Below, piece after piece: positions 7,836 through 16,846 of a stretch of 64,000 nucleotides of DNA (position 1 is its first letter; each line of letters starts with the position of its first letter). Location of the stretch: contig JAFKHH010000015.1 of the NCBI GenBank assembly GCA_017306865.1, positions 186,001-250,000 of the forward strand, read 5' to 3'. A model generated the notes under the pieces. It saw nothing but the letters and a program-made list of their open reading frames with translations, had not been told where the DNA came from and ran no database searches. This DNA comes from Filimonas sp. (GTDB lineage Bacteria > Bacteroidota > Bacteroidia > Chitinophagales > Chitinophagaceae). A program made the position numbers and the translations under genes.

Positions 7836-8990
7836 ATGCAATTTCAATTAAGCGAAGAGCATTTGATGATTCAAAAAGCTGCCAGGGATTTTGCAAGGAA
7901 CGAATGCCTGCCAGGAGTAATAGAAAGGGATGAACACCAGAAGTTTCCAAAAGAACAGATCTTAAAGTTAGCCGAATTGGGCTTTATGGGTATGATGGTG
8001 GATCCCAAGTACGGAGGGGCTGGTATGGACACCGTTAGTTACGTATTGGCTATGGAGGAAGTGAGTAAGATAGATGCAAGCGTAAGCGTTTGTATGAGTG
8101 TAAACAATAGCTTGGTATGCTGGGGACTAGAGGCGTTTGGTACAGAGGAGCAGAAGCAAAAATACCTGACACCGCTGGCACAGGGAAAGAAAGACGGAGA
8201 ATTGTATATAGGCGCATTCCTGCTGAGTGAGCCGGAAGCGGGCAGCGATGCGACGTCACAACGTACAACAGCGGAGGAAAAGGATGATCATTACTTACTG
8301 AGTGGTACAAAAAACTGGATCACGAACGGTTCTTCTGCAAGTGTGTACCTGGTAATTGCACAAACAGATGTCAGCAAAGGGCCAAAAGGCATTAATGCGT
8401 TTATCGTAGAGAAAAACTCTCCGGGCGTAACTGTTGCCGCCAAAGAGAATAAGATGGGCATTCGCGGTAGTGATACGCACAGCATACTGTTTACAGATGT
8501 AAAAGTGCCAAAAGAAAACCGTATTGGTGCTGATGGCTTCGGTTTTACATTCGCTATGAAGGTATTAGCCGGAGGCCGCATTGGTATTGCCTCCCAGGCA
8601 TTAGGTATTGCAAGTGGCGCATATGAGCTGTCATTGCAGTATTCCAAAGAAAGAAAGGCTTTTGGTAAGGAAATCATGAACCACCAGGCCATCCAGTTCA
8701 AGCTGGCTGATATGGCAACAAGAATAGAAGCTGCACGCCTGCTTTGCCTGAAAGCTGCATGGCAAAAAGACCAGCATGAAGATTATACATTAAGTTCTTC
8801 TATGGCTAAGGTTTTTGCATCCGAGACGGCTATGTGGACGGCAACAGAAGCTGTACAGATCCATGGCGGCTATGGATACGTAAAAGAGTACCATGTAGAG
8901 CGATTGATGCGTGATGCTAAGATCACACAGATATACGAGGGTACGAGTGAGGTACAGCGTATAGTGATCAGCAGGAGCATTTTGAAATAG
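7836..8990 (+). CDS. Acyl-CoA dehydrogenase (short/medium chain type)
   Basis: This 384-residue FAD flavoenzyme is full length for the family. It has the N-terminal helical domain, the central SEPEAGSDA motif, the WITNG strand, and the C-terminal helical domain with VQIHGGYGYVKEY. The catalytic base is Glu368 in IYEGTSEVQR, the position used by short- and medium-chain enzymes. It oxidises acyl-CoA to enoyl-CoA, passing electrons to ETF, in fatty-acid or branched-chain amino-acid breakdown. It appears monocistronic with its own promoter. Chain-length preference cannot be fixed from sequence reading alone. Confidence 0.93.
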   Translation: MQFQLSEEHLMIQKAARDFARNECLPGVIERDEHQKFPKEQILKLAELGFMGMMVDPKYGGAGMDTVSYVLAMEEVSKIDASVSVCMSVNNSLVCWGLEAFGTEEQKQKYLTPLAQGKKDGELYIGAFLLSEPEAGSDATSQRTTAEEKDDHYLLSGTKNWITNGSSASVYLVIAQTDVSKGPKGINAFIVEKNSPGVTVAAKENKMGIRGSDTHSILFTDVKVPKENRIGADGFGFTFAMKVLAGGRIGIASQALGIASGAYELSLQYSKERKAFGKEIMNHQAIQFKLADMATRIEAARLLCLKAAWQKDQHEDYTLSSSMAKVFASETAMWTATEAVQIHGGYGYVKEYHVERLMRDAKITQIYEGTSEVQRIVISRSILK

Positions 8991-9525
8991 CTTACACAGT
9001 TTTAGTGTTTCAATGTTTCAATAGTTTACTTAGTTTCACCGCCTTGGGTCGTGTTTGCTCTATTTAAGTAAATACGTAGTAGGCCGAAGCAAAGTTTTTC
9101 ACCACATAGGAGCATAAGGTACATAGGCATATAGGAAGGATCAGGGCTTTTTATTGATAGCATTAACTGATTCATGCAAGAGCGCATAGAGCACATAGAA
9201 AGGCCGCTTTACGCCCTCTGTGTCCTTCTTTGCGGCCTTTGCGATACTTAGCATCTTTGCGTGAAATGTCATAAGCGAATGGTTTCGAATGAAACTATTG
9301 AAACACTGAAACTTCTGAAACCGGGCTTCAAATGAAACTTGTAATCAATTGAACAATGCAGCCTTACAGGCTGATGTATGTACATCTTATATTTGGCTTG
9401 ATTATTGATTTTTTACTACCATGCCGTTGGTAAACCTATTTAAAAAGCCTGCCCGGTATAAAAACTAAAGCAGGCTTTTTACTTTAAAAAACACCAGAAC
9501 TTCAAACACTAACCTTATAAAGATC
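8991..9525. repeat. 535-bp intergenic repeat block
   Basis: No gene is seen. It contains family-G words (tttcaatgtttcaatagttt; gaaactattgaaacactgaa), a fragment of family M (gccttgggtcgtgtttgctc, 9043-9062), family-F words (cacataggagcataaggtac) and family-D words (cctctgtgtccttctttgcg, 9219-9238; gcgatacttagcatctttgc). A terminator-like hairpin closes the block at 9442-9480. Confidence 0.6.
9442..9480 (+). terminator. Intrinsic terminator-like hairpin
   Basis: AAAAAGCCTGC (9442-9452) pairs with GCAGGCTTTTT (9470-9480) around a 17-nt loop, giving A-run, stem and T-run on both strands. It sits 45 bp before the next gene and probably ends leftover transcription from the acyl-CoA dehydrogenase side. 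Confidence 0.65.
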
Positions 9526-10695
9526 ATGAGCTGGCTTATGCGGACTGGTATAGCCTTGGGTATGTTGCTTTTATCAGTATTCAATGGGTATGCGGAGGAT
9601 TCTATTACCGTTTATAAACTACTGCAAAGGCTGGAAAACATCCAGTTGGCACGGGACTCTGCATTCCCTCCGGGTTCTTTTCCTTCTTACAGAAAATACA
9701 GCACGCGTGATGATGTCTATAAAAAGGATGACAATGCTTTTTTTACGGCACTCATTGCATTTACATTAAAACAGCATCAGTCTATGTACACGCCGGCAGA
9801 AAAGTTGCTGGCAGACCGTATTATAAACAGGACGAAGGAGTATTACCAGCTATTCCGTAATACGACCGGGCGGCATACGTATAATTTCTGGCGTACAAAT
9901 CCACCTGTTGTTTTTCCCAATGGCGATTGGCTGAACTGGATGAATAAAACACACAAGCTTCCGGATGATATTGATGATACGGTTATGATACTGATGGCAA
10001 CCGATACAGATGAGCATGTTGCTAAGAGTGTGCATACACTAATGGCCCAATATGCCAATACAAAAAAACGGACGAGTAAAAGCGCCTATAAGAAGTACAG
10101 GCGAATGCCGGTGTACTCTACCTGGTTTGGTGAAAAAATGCCGGTAGATATAGATGTTTGTGTGTTAAGCAATGCACTCAATTTTGTACACCAATTTCAT
10201 TTAAAATATACCCAAAGCGATTCGGCCACCGTTAAACTACTAGGTGATGTAATGGCGCATAAGTATTATTTAACCAACCCTGCATTTATTTCCCCTCACT
10301 ATGCACGAACGCCTATTATCCTGTATCATTTTGCCCGTATGATCCAACAGGGAAAGATTCATGAGTTTGATCAATATAAGCCACAGCTAATAGCAGATGC
10401 ACAGGATTGCTATCGTAAGGCGGATAACTTTCTCGACCAGGTATTGTTGTCATCTGCGTTATATATGCTTGGCTCTAAACCGGGAACAATGATGTTGCAA
10501 ACGGATGCAACATTCGATGTGCTGCTGGAGAAAAATGATTTTGTTTTTTTTGTCGCCAATATGAGTGCGATAATGCCTGCCAAAATGCGACAGCTAATGA
10601 CATCAGCAAAGTTGGGTACGTTTTATTATTACTGTCCCGCCTATAATAACGTGCTGCTACTGGAAAATCTTTTGTTAGCGAGAGGCACTATGTAA
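9526..10695 (+). CDS. Secreted alpha-helical protein with DDxDDT motif, unknown function
   Basis: This 389-residue protein has an N-terminal signal peptide (cleavage likely after GYA) and an otherwise soluble helical body. The segment KLPDDIDDTVMILMA (residues about 145-159) resembles the DxDD acid motif of class II terpene/squalene cyclases, and PVDIDVCVLSNALNF (about 205-219) looks like a second conserved helix. Together they suggest an alpha/alpha-toroid fold. Export makes a true terpene cyclase unlikely; a carbohydrate-binding or processing toroid is an alternative. I do not recognise the family. There is no operon partner: YggS follows after 106 bp of repeats. Confidence 0.7.
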   Translation: MSWLMRTGIALGMLLLSVFNGYAEDSITVYKLLQRLENIQLARDSAFPPGSFPSYRKYSTRDDVYKKDDNAFFTALIAFTLKQHQSMYTPAEKLLADRIINRTKEYYQLFRNTTGRHTYNFWRTNPPVVFPNGDWLNWMNKTHKLPDDIDDTVMILMATDTDEHVAKSVHTLMAQYANTKKRTSKSAYKKYRRMPVYSTWFGEKMPVDIDVCVLSNALNFVHQFHLKYTQSDSATVKLLGDVMAHKYYLTNPAFISPHYARTPIILYHFARMIQQGKIHEFDQYKPQLIADAQDCYRKADNFLDQVLLSSALYMLGSKPGTMMLQTDATFDVLLEKNDFVFFVANMSAIMPAKMRQLMTSAKLGTFYYYCPAYNNVLLLENLLLARGTM

Positions 10696-10801
10696 GGAAG
10701 GAGGTGTGAGTGGTCAATGGTCAGTTGTGAGTGAGCTTATTGACGATTCCCGTCTCCCGATTCACGATTATCATTAATTTTGCCCACAAATTTCCTTTAG
10801 C
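10696..10801. repeat. Repeat words (families C and E) plus possible -7 box
   Basis: Family-C (gtgagtggtcaatggtcagt, 10707-10726) and family-E (cccgattcacgattatcatt) words fill the gap. TAATTTTG at 10775-10782 fits the TAnnTTTG -7 consensus for the YggS gene, but no matching -33 element is apparent. Confidence 0.45.
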
Positions 10802-11455
10802 ATGGCGGTGAATGAAGCGCAATACAAATTAATTATAGAAGAATTAGCTAAGAAGCAGGTACAGTTAGTTGCTGTAAGCAAGATCAAACCGGTGGAAGAT
10901 ATACAAGCTTTGTATGATCTTGGGCAAAGGGACTTTGGGGAAAATTATGTGCAGGAGCTGGTAGATAAGCAAGCGCAATTACCTGCAGATATTCACTGGC
11001 ATTTTATCGGTCATTTGCAAAGCAATAAGGTAAAATACATTGCTCCGTTTGTGCATTTGATACATGGCATAGACAGCACCAAACTATTGCAGGAGGTAAA
11101 TAAACAGGCGCTTAAAAATAACCGCACCATAGATTGCCTGCTGCAAGTACACATAGCACAGGAAGAAACAAAATTTGGGATGGATGCAACTGAGCTTGCT
11201 GAGGCAATGAAGCTTGTTGCAAGCAATGCTTTGCCAAATGTCCGTGTCAAAGGACTGATGGGGATGGCTTCATTCAGCGATGATGCTGCAACTGTACGAA
11301 ATGAATTCGGGCAATTAAAAGCGTTATTTGACCAATACGCAAGTAATACATTTACAACTTTGTCTATGGGCATGAGCGGCGATTACCAGATGGCAATAGA
11401 GGAAGGCAGTACAATGGTACGGATAGGGAGCTTGTTGTTTGGTGCGAGGGGCTAG
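10802..11455 (+). CDS. YggS/PLPBP family pyridoxal phosphate-binding protein
   Basis: This 217-residue single-domain TIM barrel has the usual length for the family. The PLP lysine is in LVAVSKIKP near residue 27, followed by the family motif FGENYVQELVDK and IHWHFIGHLQSNKVKY. MGMASFSDD, LSMGMSGDYQMAIEEG and the terminal VRIGSLLFGARG are further signatures. The family is non-enzymatic, cytosolic and involved in PLP homeostasis and amino-acid balance. A GNAT gene follows after 66 bp of repeats; a functional link is not evident. Confidence 0.95.
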   Translation: MAVNEAQYKLIIEELAKKQVQLVAVSKIKPVEDIQALYDLGQRDFGENYVQELVDKQAQLPADIHWHFIGHLQSNKVKYIAPFVHLIHGIDSTKLLQEVNKQALKNNRTIDCLLQVHIAQEETKFGMDATELAEAMKLVASNALPNVRVKGLMGMASFSDDAATVRNEFGQLKALFDQYASNTFTTLSMGMSGDYQMAIEEGSTMVRIGSLLFGARG

Positions 11456-11521
11456 AAGATTGTTCAATTGTTTTATTGTTCAATTGTTATTATTCACAAC
11501 TGACTACTCACAATTCACACT
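11456..11521. repeat. Repeat words (families A and C) filling the YggS-GNAT gap
   Basis: The gap consists of gattgttcaattgttttatt and ttcaattgttattattcac (family A), then cacaactgactactcacaat (family C), ending directly at the GNAT start codon. No promoter was recognised. Confidence 0.55.
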
Positions 11522-12070
11522 ATGATAATCACTACAGTTACTTCAGAAAAGGAATTAGACGAAATACATGCATTAAACAAAGCCTCATTGAAGTTTAATT
11601 TATCGGAAGAGGAAAAGAAACAGGAAGGTTTTGTTACCTGGTTATACTCACCGGAACTCTTACGCCAGATGCACTCACTACAGCCTAGCATTATTGCAAA
11701 AGATGGAGATAGAGTAGTTGGCTATGCACTGGTTACACCACGGGAGGCGCGTGCATTTCATAAAGACCTTGAAACGATGATCACGCATACACAGGATATT
11801 CCATATAAAGGCTTGCCGCTGATAGCGCATAACTACTACATTATGGGGCAGATCTGTATAGATAAAGATTACAGGGGTAAAGGGCTGTTCCGGTTATTGT
11901 ACGAGAAACATAAAGAGTTGTATAGCGGTAAGTATGATATGCTGGTTACGGAAGTATCGACCAACAATAAACGTTCGCAGGCTGCCCATGAAAAAGTTGG
12001 CTTTGTAACGATCAATACTTACCCGGATGCAGAAGATGAGTGGAATGTGGTAGTGTGGGATTGGAGATAA
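11522..12070 (+). CDS. GNAT family N-acetyltransferase
   Basis: This 182-residue single GNAT domain carries the acetyl-CoA pyrophosphate-binding signature in motif A, DYRGKGLFRLLYEKH (residues about 118-132), preceded by the beta4 strand MGQICID. Beta5 and the C-terminal motif (EVSTNNKRSQAAHEKVGF) follow, where Asn/Ser and the HEKVGF turn are typical. It would transfer acetyl from acetyl-CoA to an unknown amine. It is convergent with the S9 peptidase gene; a perfect 27-bp hairpin lies between. Confidence 0.88.
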   Translation: MIITTVTSEKELDEIHALNKASLKFNLSEEEKKQEGFVTWLYSPELLRQMHSLQPSIIAKDGDRVVGYALVTPREARAFHKDLETMITHTQDIPYKGLPLIAHNYYIMGQICIDKDYRGKGLFRLLYEKHKELYSGKYDMLVTEVSTNNKRSQAAHEKVGFVTINTYPDAEDEWNVVVWDWR

Positions 12071-12111
12071 GGATTTGAAATTTGAAATTTCAGATTTGAA
12101 ATGAATATTGT

Positions 12112-12172
12112 TTAATTGTTAAAGGGTTAAATTGTTATAACACATATAACAATTTAACCCTTTAACAATTAA
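12112..12172. terminator. Perfect 27-bp hairpin between convergent genes
   Basis: Arms 12112-12138 and 12146-12172 are exact reverse complements (AT-rich, core aaagggttaaattg) with a 7-nt loop. The words belong to family A. A second hairpin follows: ATGTGTCAAT (12176-12185) with ATTGACACAT (12199-12208). Both sit between convergent genes, so bidirectional termination is plausible. Confidence 0.6.
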
Positions 12173-12223
12173 GCCATGTGTCAATGAATCATTTTCAAAT
12201 TGACACATCTTCAAATTTTCAAA

Positions 12224-14140
12224 TTACTTCAGCGTTTCTTCCAGCCAGCTATAAAACTCATGCTGCCATACAAGTGCATTCTGCGCTTTTAGCACCCAAT
12301 GGTTTTCTTCAGGGAAGTATAATAGTTTGCTTTTAATACCTTTCAGTTGTGCCGCCTGGAATGCCTGTAAGCCTTGTTCAATAGGTACGCGGTAATCCCT
12401 GCCGCCTTGTACGATCATAATAGGCGTATCCCATTTATCTACAAAATTGCTTGGGCTTTGGCTGAAAGAGCGTTGTGCTACAGCGTTGTTTTTCTCCCAA
12501 TATGCACCGCCTTTCTCCCAATTCTCAAAGAACAATTCTTCCGTAGTGCCGTACATGCTTCTGAAATCAAAAATACCATCATGCGCAATGAATGTTTTAA
12601 AACGGTGATTGTGCATGCCTGCTAATGCAAATACAGAATAACCGCCAAAGCTTGCTCCGATACAACCAAGCCTGCTTTTATCAACAAAAGATTCTTTGCT
12701 TACAGCATCAATCGCTTTCAGGTAGTCCTGCATTACCAGTCCGCCCCAGTCTTTACTTACCTGTTCATTCCATTGTGTACCATGCCCCGGCATACCTCTG
12801 CGGTTAGGCGCTACGATCACATATCCTTGTGAAGCCATTAACTGGAAATTCCAACGGAAGGAATACATCTGCGTCAGTGGTGACTGTGGGCCACCCTGGC
12901 AGTATAATAACGTCGGGTATTTTTTGCTCTTGTCAAAGTTTGGCGGATAGATCACCCAAACCAGCATTTGCTTATTGTCGGAAGTTGTTACAAATCTTCT
13001 TTCTGTTTTACACATACCGATGTTGCTATAAGCGGCATCATTTACATGCGTTAGCTGGGCAAGCGAGCCATCCTCAGTATTTACCGTGTACAGCTCTGCT
13101 GCATGGTTCATATCTGTTCTGGCTACTACAAGTGTATTGCCTTTCTGTGCCACAATACTGCTTACATCAAAGTCACCTTTAGTGATCTGTTTGATAACAG
13201 GCATTACTGCCAGTGCACCCGGATAGGTTACCGAGAATAGTTGTAATGTACCATTGATAGGAGCGATGAAGAAAACGTATTTACCATCTTCACTCCATTT
13301 AAAACTTTCTACATGAATATCGTCACGCTGTGCGGTCAGGTTTACCTTACCTCCAAGGCTGGTCGTAACCATAATATCATTCTTGTCACTTTCGTAGCCA
13401 TCACGCTTCATGCGCAGCCATGCCATAGCGCCACCACTGCTGAATGCAGGCGCTACATCGTAACCTTTATTTTCTTCTGTCAGGTTCTTTGTAGTGCCGG
13501 AAGCAAGATCGTACTCATACAGGTCTGTATTCGTGCTTACTGCATACGCAGTACCGTATTTTTTCTTGGTAACATAGATGATCTTTTTACTGTCGGAGCT
13601 CCAGATAAAATCTTCATCGCCGCCAAATGGTTTTTGCGGACAGTCATAAGCCTCATTTGGCATAATGTCTTTTTCCTCACCAGCCTTGCCATTCACCAGC
13701 GGTGCTACAAATACGTGCCCGAAGTTGCCGTCTTCCCATGTATCCCAGTGGCGATAGTTAAGGGATGAATATATCTGTACGTTTGATTTAGTAAGCGAAG
13801 GGTAAAAATCACTGCCAAATACTTTCTTGATCTTTACTTCTTTGCTACTGATCACATATTTTCCATCAGGGGAAGTGCGGTCACTTGCAACAAGGCTATC
13901 TGCGCTGGCAACCTCCACAGGAGTGCCCCCGCCAACAGGGATCTTATACGTTTTAGTATTTGTTTTATTCTGCGCCACATCAGGAATGCCTACTGTGTAC
14001 ACAATAAATTGTTTGTCTTTTGAAAGCCCCACGCCATTTACACGGCCCAGTTGCCAGAGCATTTCCGGTGTCAGGTTTTGTTGTGCGGTTGCACCTAAAG
14101 CGCCGGCGCACAATAAGCCAGAGAGTAAAAGATACTTCAT
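12224..14140 (-). CDS. S9 family prolyl oligopeptidase-type peptidase, exported
   Basis: This 638-residue protein starts at 14140 with signal peptide MKYLLLSGLLCAGALGATAQ; an upstream ATG at 14179 is not used because it precedes the signal. An N-terminal WD40-like/beta-propeller region (repeated SxDGKYV-type strands such as SEDGKYVFFIA) leads to a C-terminal alpha/beta hydrolase. The catalytic triad is Ser497 in GASFGGY, Asp582 in QGGRDYRVP and His614 in PEENHWV. The domain order matches DPP4/acylaminoacyl peptidases, which release dipeptides or acylated residues. It is probably periplasmic and monocistronic. Confidence 0.93.
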   Translation of the reverse strand: MKYLLLSGLLCAGALGATAQQNLTPEMLWQLGRVNGVGLSKDKQFIVYTVGIPDVAQNKTNTKTYKIPVGGGTPVEVASADSLVASDRTSPDGKYVISSKEVKIKKVFGSDFYPSLTKSNVQIYSSLNYRHWDTWEDGNFGHVFVAPLVNGKAGEEKDIMPNEAYDCPQKPFGGDEDFIWSSDSKKIIYVTKKKYGTAYAVSTNTDLYEYDLASGTTKNLTEENKGYDVAPAFSSGGAMAWLRMKRDGYESDKNDIMVTTSLGGKVNLTAQRDDIHVESFKWSEDGKYVFFIAPINGTLQLFSVTYPGALAVMPVIKQITKGDFDVSSIVAQKGNTLVVARTDMNHAAELYTVNTEDGSLAQLTHVNDAAYSNIGMCKTERRFVTTSDNKQMLVWVIYPPNFDKSKKYPTLLYCQGGPQSPLTQMYSFRWNFQLMASQGYVIVAPNRRGMPGHGTQWNEQVSKDWGGLVMQDYLKAIDAVSKESFVDKSRLGCIGASFGGYSVFALAGMHNHRFKTFIAHDGIFDFRSMYGTTEELFFENWEKGGAYWEKNNAVAQRSFSQSPSNFVDKWDTPIMIVQGGRDYRVPIEQGLQAFQAAQLKGIKSKLLYFPEENHWVLKAQNALVWQHEFYSWLEETLK

Positions 14141-14474
14141 AACCAAGCATTTAAAATTAGATTGCAAATATAGAGGCAATATTGGTGAATTGTTGAATTG
14201 TTATAAGGTTGCGTATTTCACGCAAAAGCGCCAAGTATCGCAAAGGCCGCAAAGACATGTGTAGTGAGTGGTGAGTGGTCAGTTGTGAGTACTACCTCTG
14301 TGTTCTCTGCGTTACCTATCGCAAAGGTCGCAAAGGGTACGCAGAGACCGCAAAGCCATACTGTGAGTAAGCTCATTCACAACTGACCACTCACTACTCA
14401 CCATTTAATCTCCGCGCAACTCCCCGTTCTCTGCGACTCTGCGGTGAATTAGTCGCGCAGCGCTCTAAAACAAT
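14141..14474. repeat. 334-bp intergenic repeat block with nested C and D hairpins
   Basis: No gene is seen. Family-C arms gtgagtggtgagtggtcagt (from 14265) and actgaccactcactactcac (to 14401) pair with one mismatch over about 25 bp and enclose a family-D hairpin (tctgcgttacctatcgcaaa / gcaaagggtacgcagag, about 14304-14346). Further D words lie at 14220-14255 and 14405-14450. Confidence 0.7.
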
Positions 14475-15974
14475 TTAATTCTCCTTCACAAATGTATAAG
14501 GATCGTACTCCAGGAAGTCGCTGACTTTCAGGTCTACAGAAACAACTTTGTTATTTTGAATTTTAAACTTAGTAGGGAATATGCCAAATGCTATATGATT
14601 GTAACTAAGCAGCCATTCATTATTGTCCATATATTCCAGCCTGGCACGTAGTTGCCCATGGTCAGGCAGTTCTACATTCAATACGTTGCCCGATGCGGTG
14701 ATCTTAATAGTGCCCATTAATTCGTTTTTGTAAGAGCCTGTATAAGCGCTAACCGGCAGGGCAGGGGCTTTACCTGTTACACGTGCCTGTAGTGCTTTTA
14801 TATCCGAGATAGTCTTCGCCTGTTCTTTTTTGAAACCCGGTAAAGCTTCCTTGCTTTTGTTTACAAAAGGTACACCGAAGTAAGCATCGAGTATCTGCAT
14901 ACGCAACAGTTCAAAAAAGGATTGATTGTCATTGTTGGTAAGGATGGTAATGCCCAATCCCTCTTCAGGTACAAAGCAGGTATTGGTAACAAAACCATCG
15001 GCCCCGCCTGTGTGCCAGAGTACACGCCTGTTCTGGTAATAACGCTGAAATACGCCCAGCCCGTAAAAGACAGAACCTGCTTTGTTCGTCAGTGTATTTG
15101 CCTCCCGCGTGCGTTGCAATACAGCCCACGGCATAATGTGTTTACCCTCATAGCGCCCGCTATCCAACTGGAACATAAGCCAGTGCGTAAGGTCTTTTAC
15201 ATTACTTACTATGCTGCCAGCCGGGCCTATATTGTCTACCTGGTCGTAGGGGATAGGCGTTACCTCGCCTGTAAATGCAGAGGTGTAAGGACGTGCCGCG
15301 TTAGGCATCTCACTCATGCCTAAGCCAAGCGTATGGGTATTCGCCATTTTTAAAGGCATAAGAATGCTGTCATATACGTACACTTCCCACGGTTTGCCTG
15401 ACACTACAGGGATTACCTCACCTGCAGTGAGAAAGCAGCTATTGCAATAGCCAAAACTGTTGCGAAAGCCCGCTACAGGTTTTAGCAACTTCATTTTATC
15501 CATGATCTGCCTGCGGCTCAGGGAGCTGTTCCAAAAAGTAAAATCGCCCTGGAACGTTTTTGTACCAAGGTGGTGCGTCAGCATATCGCGCACTGTTACC
15601 AGGTCTGTTGTATTCTTGTCATACAATGTATAACCCGGGAAAAATTTAGTGATCTTATCATCAAGGGAGAGTTTCTGATTGTACTCTAACTGTGCCAGCG
15701 CTGTGCCGGTAAATAGTTTACTATTACTGGCTATCATAAACAGCGTGTTTTCATCCACAGGTTCTTTTGTTGCCACATCACGCACACCAAAACCTTTCAT
15801 GTACACTACTTTGCCGTCTTTGACAATGGCTATCGCCAATCCTGGAATGCTCCAGTCCCTGATCCCGTCTTCTATATACTGATCCAGGTCTTTGGTAATA
15901 AAGGAAGGTGTCTGCGTTTGAGCCGTTGCGCTGATAGCGGTGGACAATGCAAGGCCAAGTAATAGTTTTCTCAT
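14475..15974 (-). CDS. Serine beta-lactamase-like hydrolase (class C/EstB-type) with C-terminal domain
   Basis: This 499-residue protein has a signal peptide (MRKLLLGLALSTAISATAQ). The penicillin-binding fold motifs are S83-N-S-K86 (SxxK), Y176-C-N178 (YxN) and H321-T-G (HTG, in place of KTG), the pattern of the Beta-lactamase (PF00144) family that includes esterases, D-aminopeptidases and class C-like enzymes. The last about 100 residues (AYTGSYKNELMGTIKITAS...) form a DUF3471-like beta domain common in this family. It is periplasmic. Antibiotic resistance should not be assumed; most members act on peptides or esters. Confidence 0.9.
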   Translation of the reverse strand: MRKLLLGLALSTAISATAQTQTPSFITKDLDQYIEDGIRDWSIPGLAIAIVKDGKVVYMKGFGVRDVATKEPVDENTLFMIASNSKLFTGTALAQLEYNQKLSLDDKITKFFPGYTLYDKNTTDLVTVRDMLTHHLGTKTFQGDFTFWNSSLSRRQIMDKMKLLKPVAGFRNSFGYCNSCFLTAGEVIPVVSGKPWEVYVYDSILMPLKMANTHTLGLGMSEMPNAARPYTSAFTGEVTPIPYDQVDNIGPAGSIVSNVKDLTHWLMFQLDSGRYEGKHIMPWAVLQRTREANTLTNKAGSVFYGLGVFQRYYQNRRVLWHTGGADGFVTNTCFVPEEGLGITILTNNDNQSFFELLRMQILDAYFGVPFVNKSKEALPGFKKEQAKTISDIKALQARVTGKAPALPVSAYTGSYKNELMGTIKITASGNVLNVELPDHGQLRARLEYMDNNEWLLSYNHIAFGIFPTKFKIQNNKVVSVDLKVSDFLEYDPYTFVKEN

Positions 15975-16094
15975 ACCTGTAAATGTGCTTGAAAGTTAGT
16001 GATAAAGTTTCAGAAGTTTCATAGTTTCACTACTTCAAAAATGGCAAAGAACACTTTGAAACGTTGAAACAAGTAAACACTGAAATTACTATTT
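15975..16094. repeat. Family-G repeat words (GTTTCA/TGAAAC)
   Basis: Between divergent genes, gtttcagaagtttcatagtt (from 16007) faces ctttgaaacgttgaaacaag and aacactgaaatt (to 16088). The words form an imperfect hairpin. No clear promoter boxes were recognised. Confidence 0.5.
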
Positions 16095-16655
16095 ATGGAA
16101 AAGGCTTTTGCAAATACGTATTGCGGAGTGGTAGAGCATATGCCAAAGGATGGCGTACACCGTATTTACCATGATACGGAATATGGTTTTCCGCTAAAAG
16201 GGGATGATGCGCTTTTTGGCAGGCTGGTGCTGGAGATAAACCAGGCGGGATTAAGCTGGACGACTATTCTGAATAAGAAGGATAATTTCTTTAAGGCGTA
16301 TGATAATTTCTCTGTGAAGAAAGTGGCGAAGTATGATGAGAAGAAGGTGGAGAAGCTGATGCAGGATGCGGGCATTATCCGGAATAAGCTGAAAATAAAT
16401 GCAGCTATTCATAATGCAACGGTGATATTAAGCATGCAAAAGGAGTTTGGCTCTTTTGAAGCGTGGCTGGATCAGCATCATCCATTGACAAAAGATGAGT
16501 GGGTGAAATTGTTTAAAAAGCATTTCCGCTTTACAGGCGGAGAGATCGTAAACGAATTCCTGATGAGTTCCGGTTACCTGCCGGGCGCACATCACAAAGA
16601 CTGCCCGCAATACAAGAAGGTGTTGAAGCTGAAACCGAAGTGGGCGACGACGTGA
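16095..16655 (+). CDS. tag: DNA-3-methyladenine glycosylase I
   Basis: This 186-residue protein has the length and order of Tag: YCGVVEHMPKDGVHRIYHDTEYG at the start, INQAGLSWTTILNKK, VEKLMQDAGIIRNKLKI, FRFTGGEIVNEFLMSSGYL, and a C-terminal HHKDC. The zinc ligands of Tag (Cys near residue 10, His in YHDTEYG, and His/Cys in HxxxC) are all present. It removes N3-methyladenine (and N3-methylguanine) from alkylated DNA, starting base-excision repair. It is followed by 191 bp of repeats before the polyprenyl synthase. Confidence 0.94.
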   Translation: MEKAFANTYCGVVEHMPKDGVHRIYHDTEYGFPLKGDDALFGRLVLEINQAGLSWTTILNKKDNFFKAYDNFSVKKVAKYDEKKVEKLMQDAGIIRNKLKINAAIHNATVILSMQKEFGSFEAWLDQHHPLTKDEWVKLFKKHFRFTGGEIVNEFLMSSGYLPGAHHKDCPQYKKVLKLKPKWATT

Positions 16656-16846
16656 AACGTGAATCGATAATCGTGAATGAATAAACTTTTGCGTTCTTTG
16701 CGTATTCTTTGTGTCCTCTGCGTTACATATATCGCAAAGCGCGCAGAGGATACGCAAAGTACATAGAGGGTGAAACATGAATGGGCTTACTCACAACTGA
16801 CAACTCACCATTCACCGCCTCAATCGCAACATACAAACCAAGATAC
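16656..16846. repeat. Repeat block (E, D, C) that extends into an upstream start of the next ORF
   Basis: Family-E words (gtgaatcgataatcgtgaat, 16660-16679) precede a family-D hairpin: ctttgcgtattctttgtgtc...ctctgcg (16697-16724) against cgcagaggatacgcaaag (16744-16761). Family C (cttactcacaactgacaact) then follows from 16786. The 16781 ATG, in frame with the next gene, lies in this repeat. Confidence 0.6.

Noticed and set aside
14475-15974. Beta-lactamase resistance gene
   Set aside because: SxxK/YxN/HTG motifs define the broad PF00144 family; the C-terminal DUF3471-like domain and lack of resistance context favour a peptidase or esterase.
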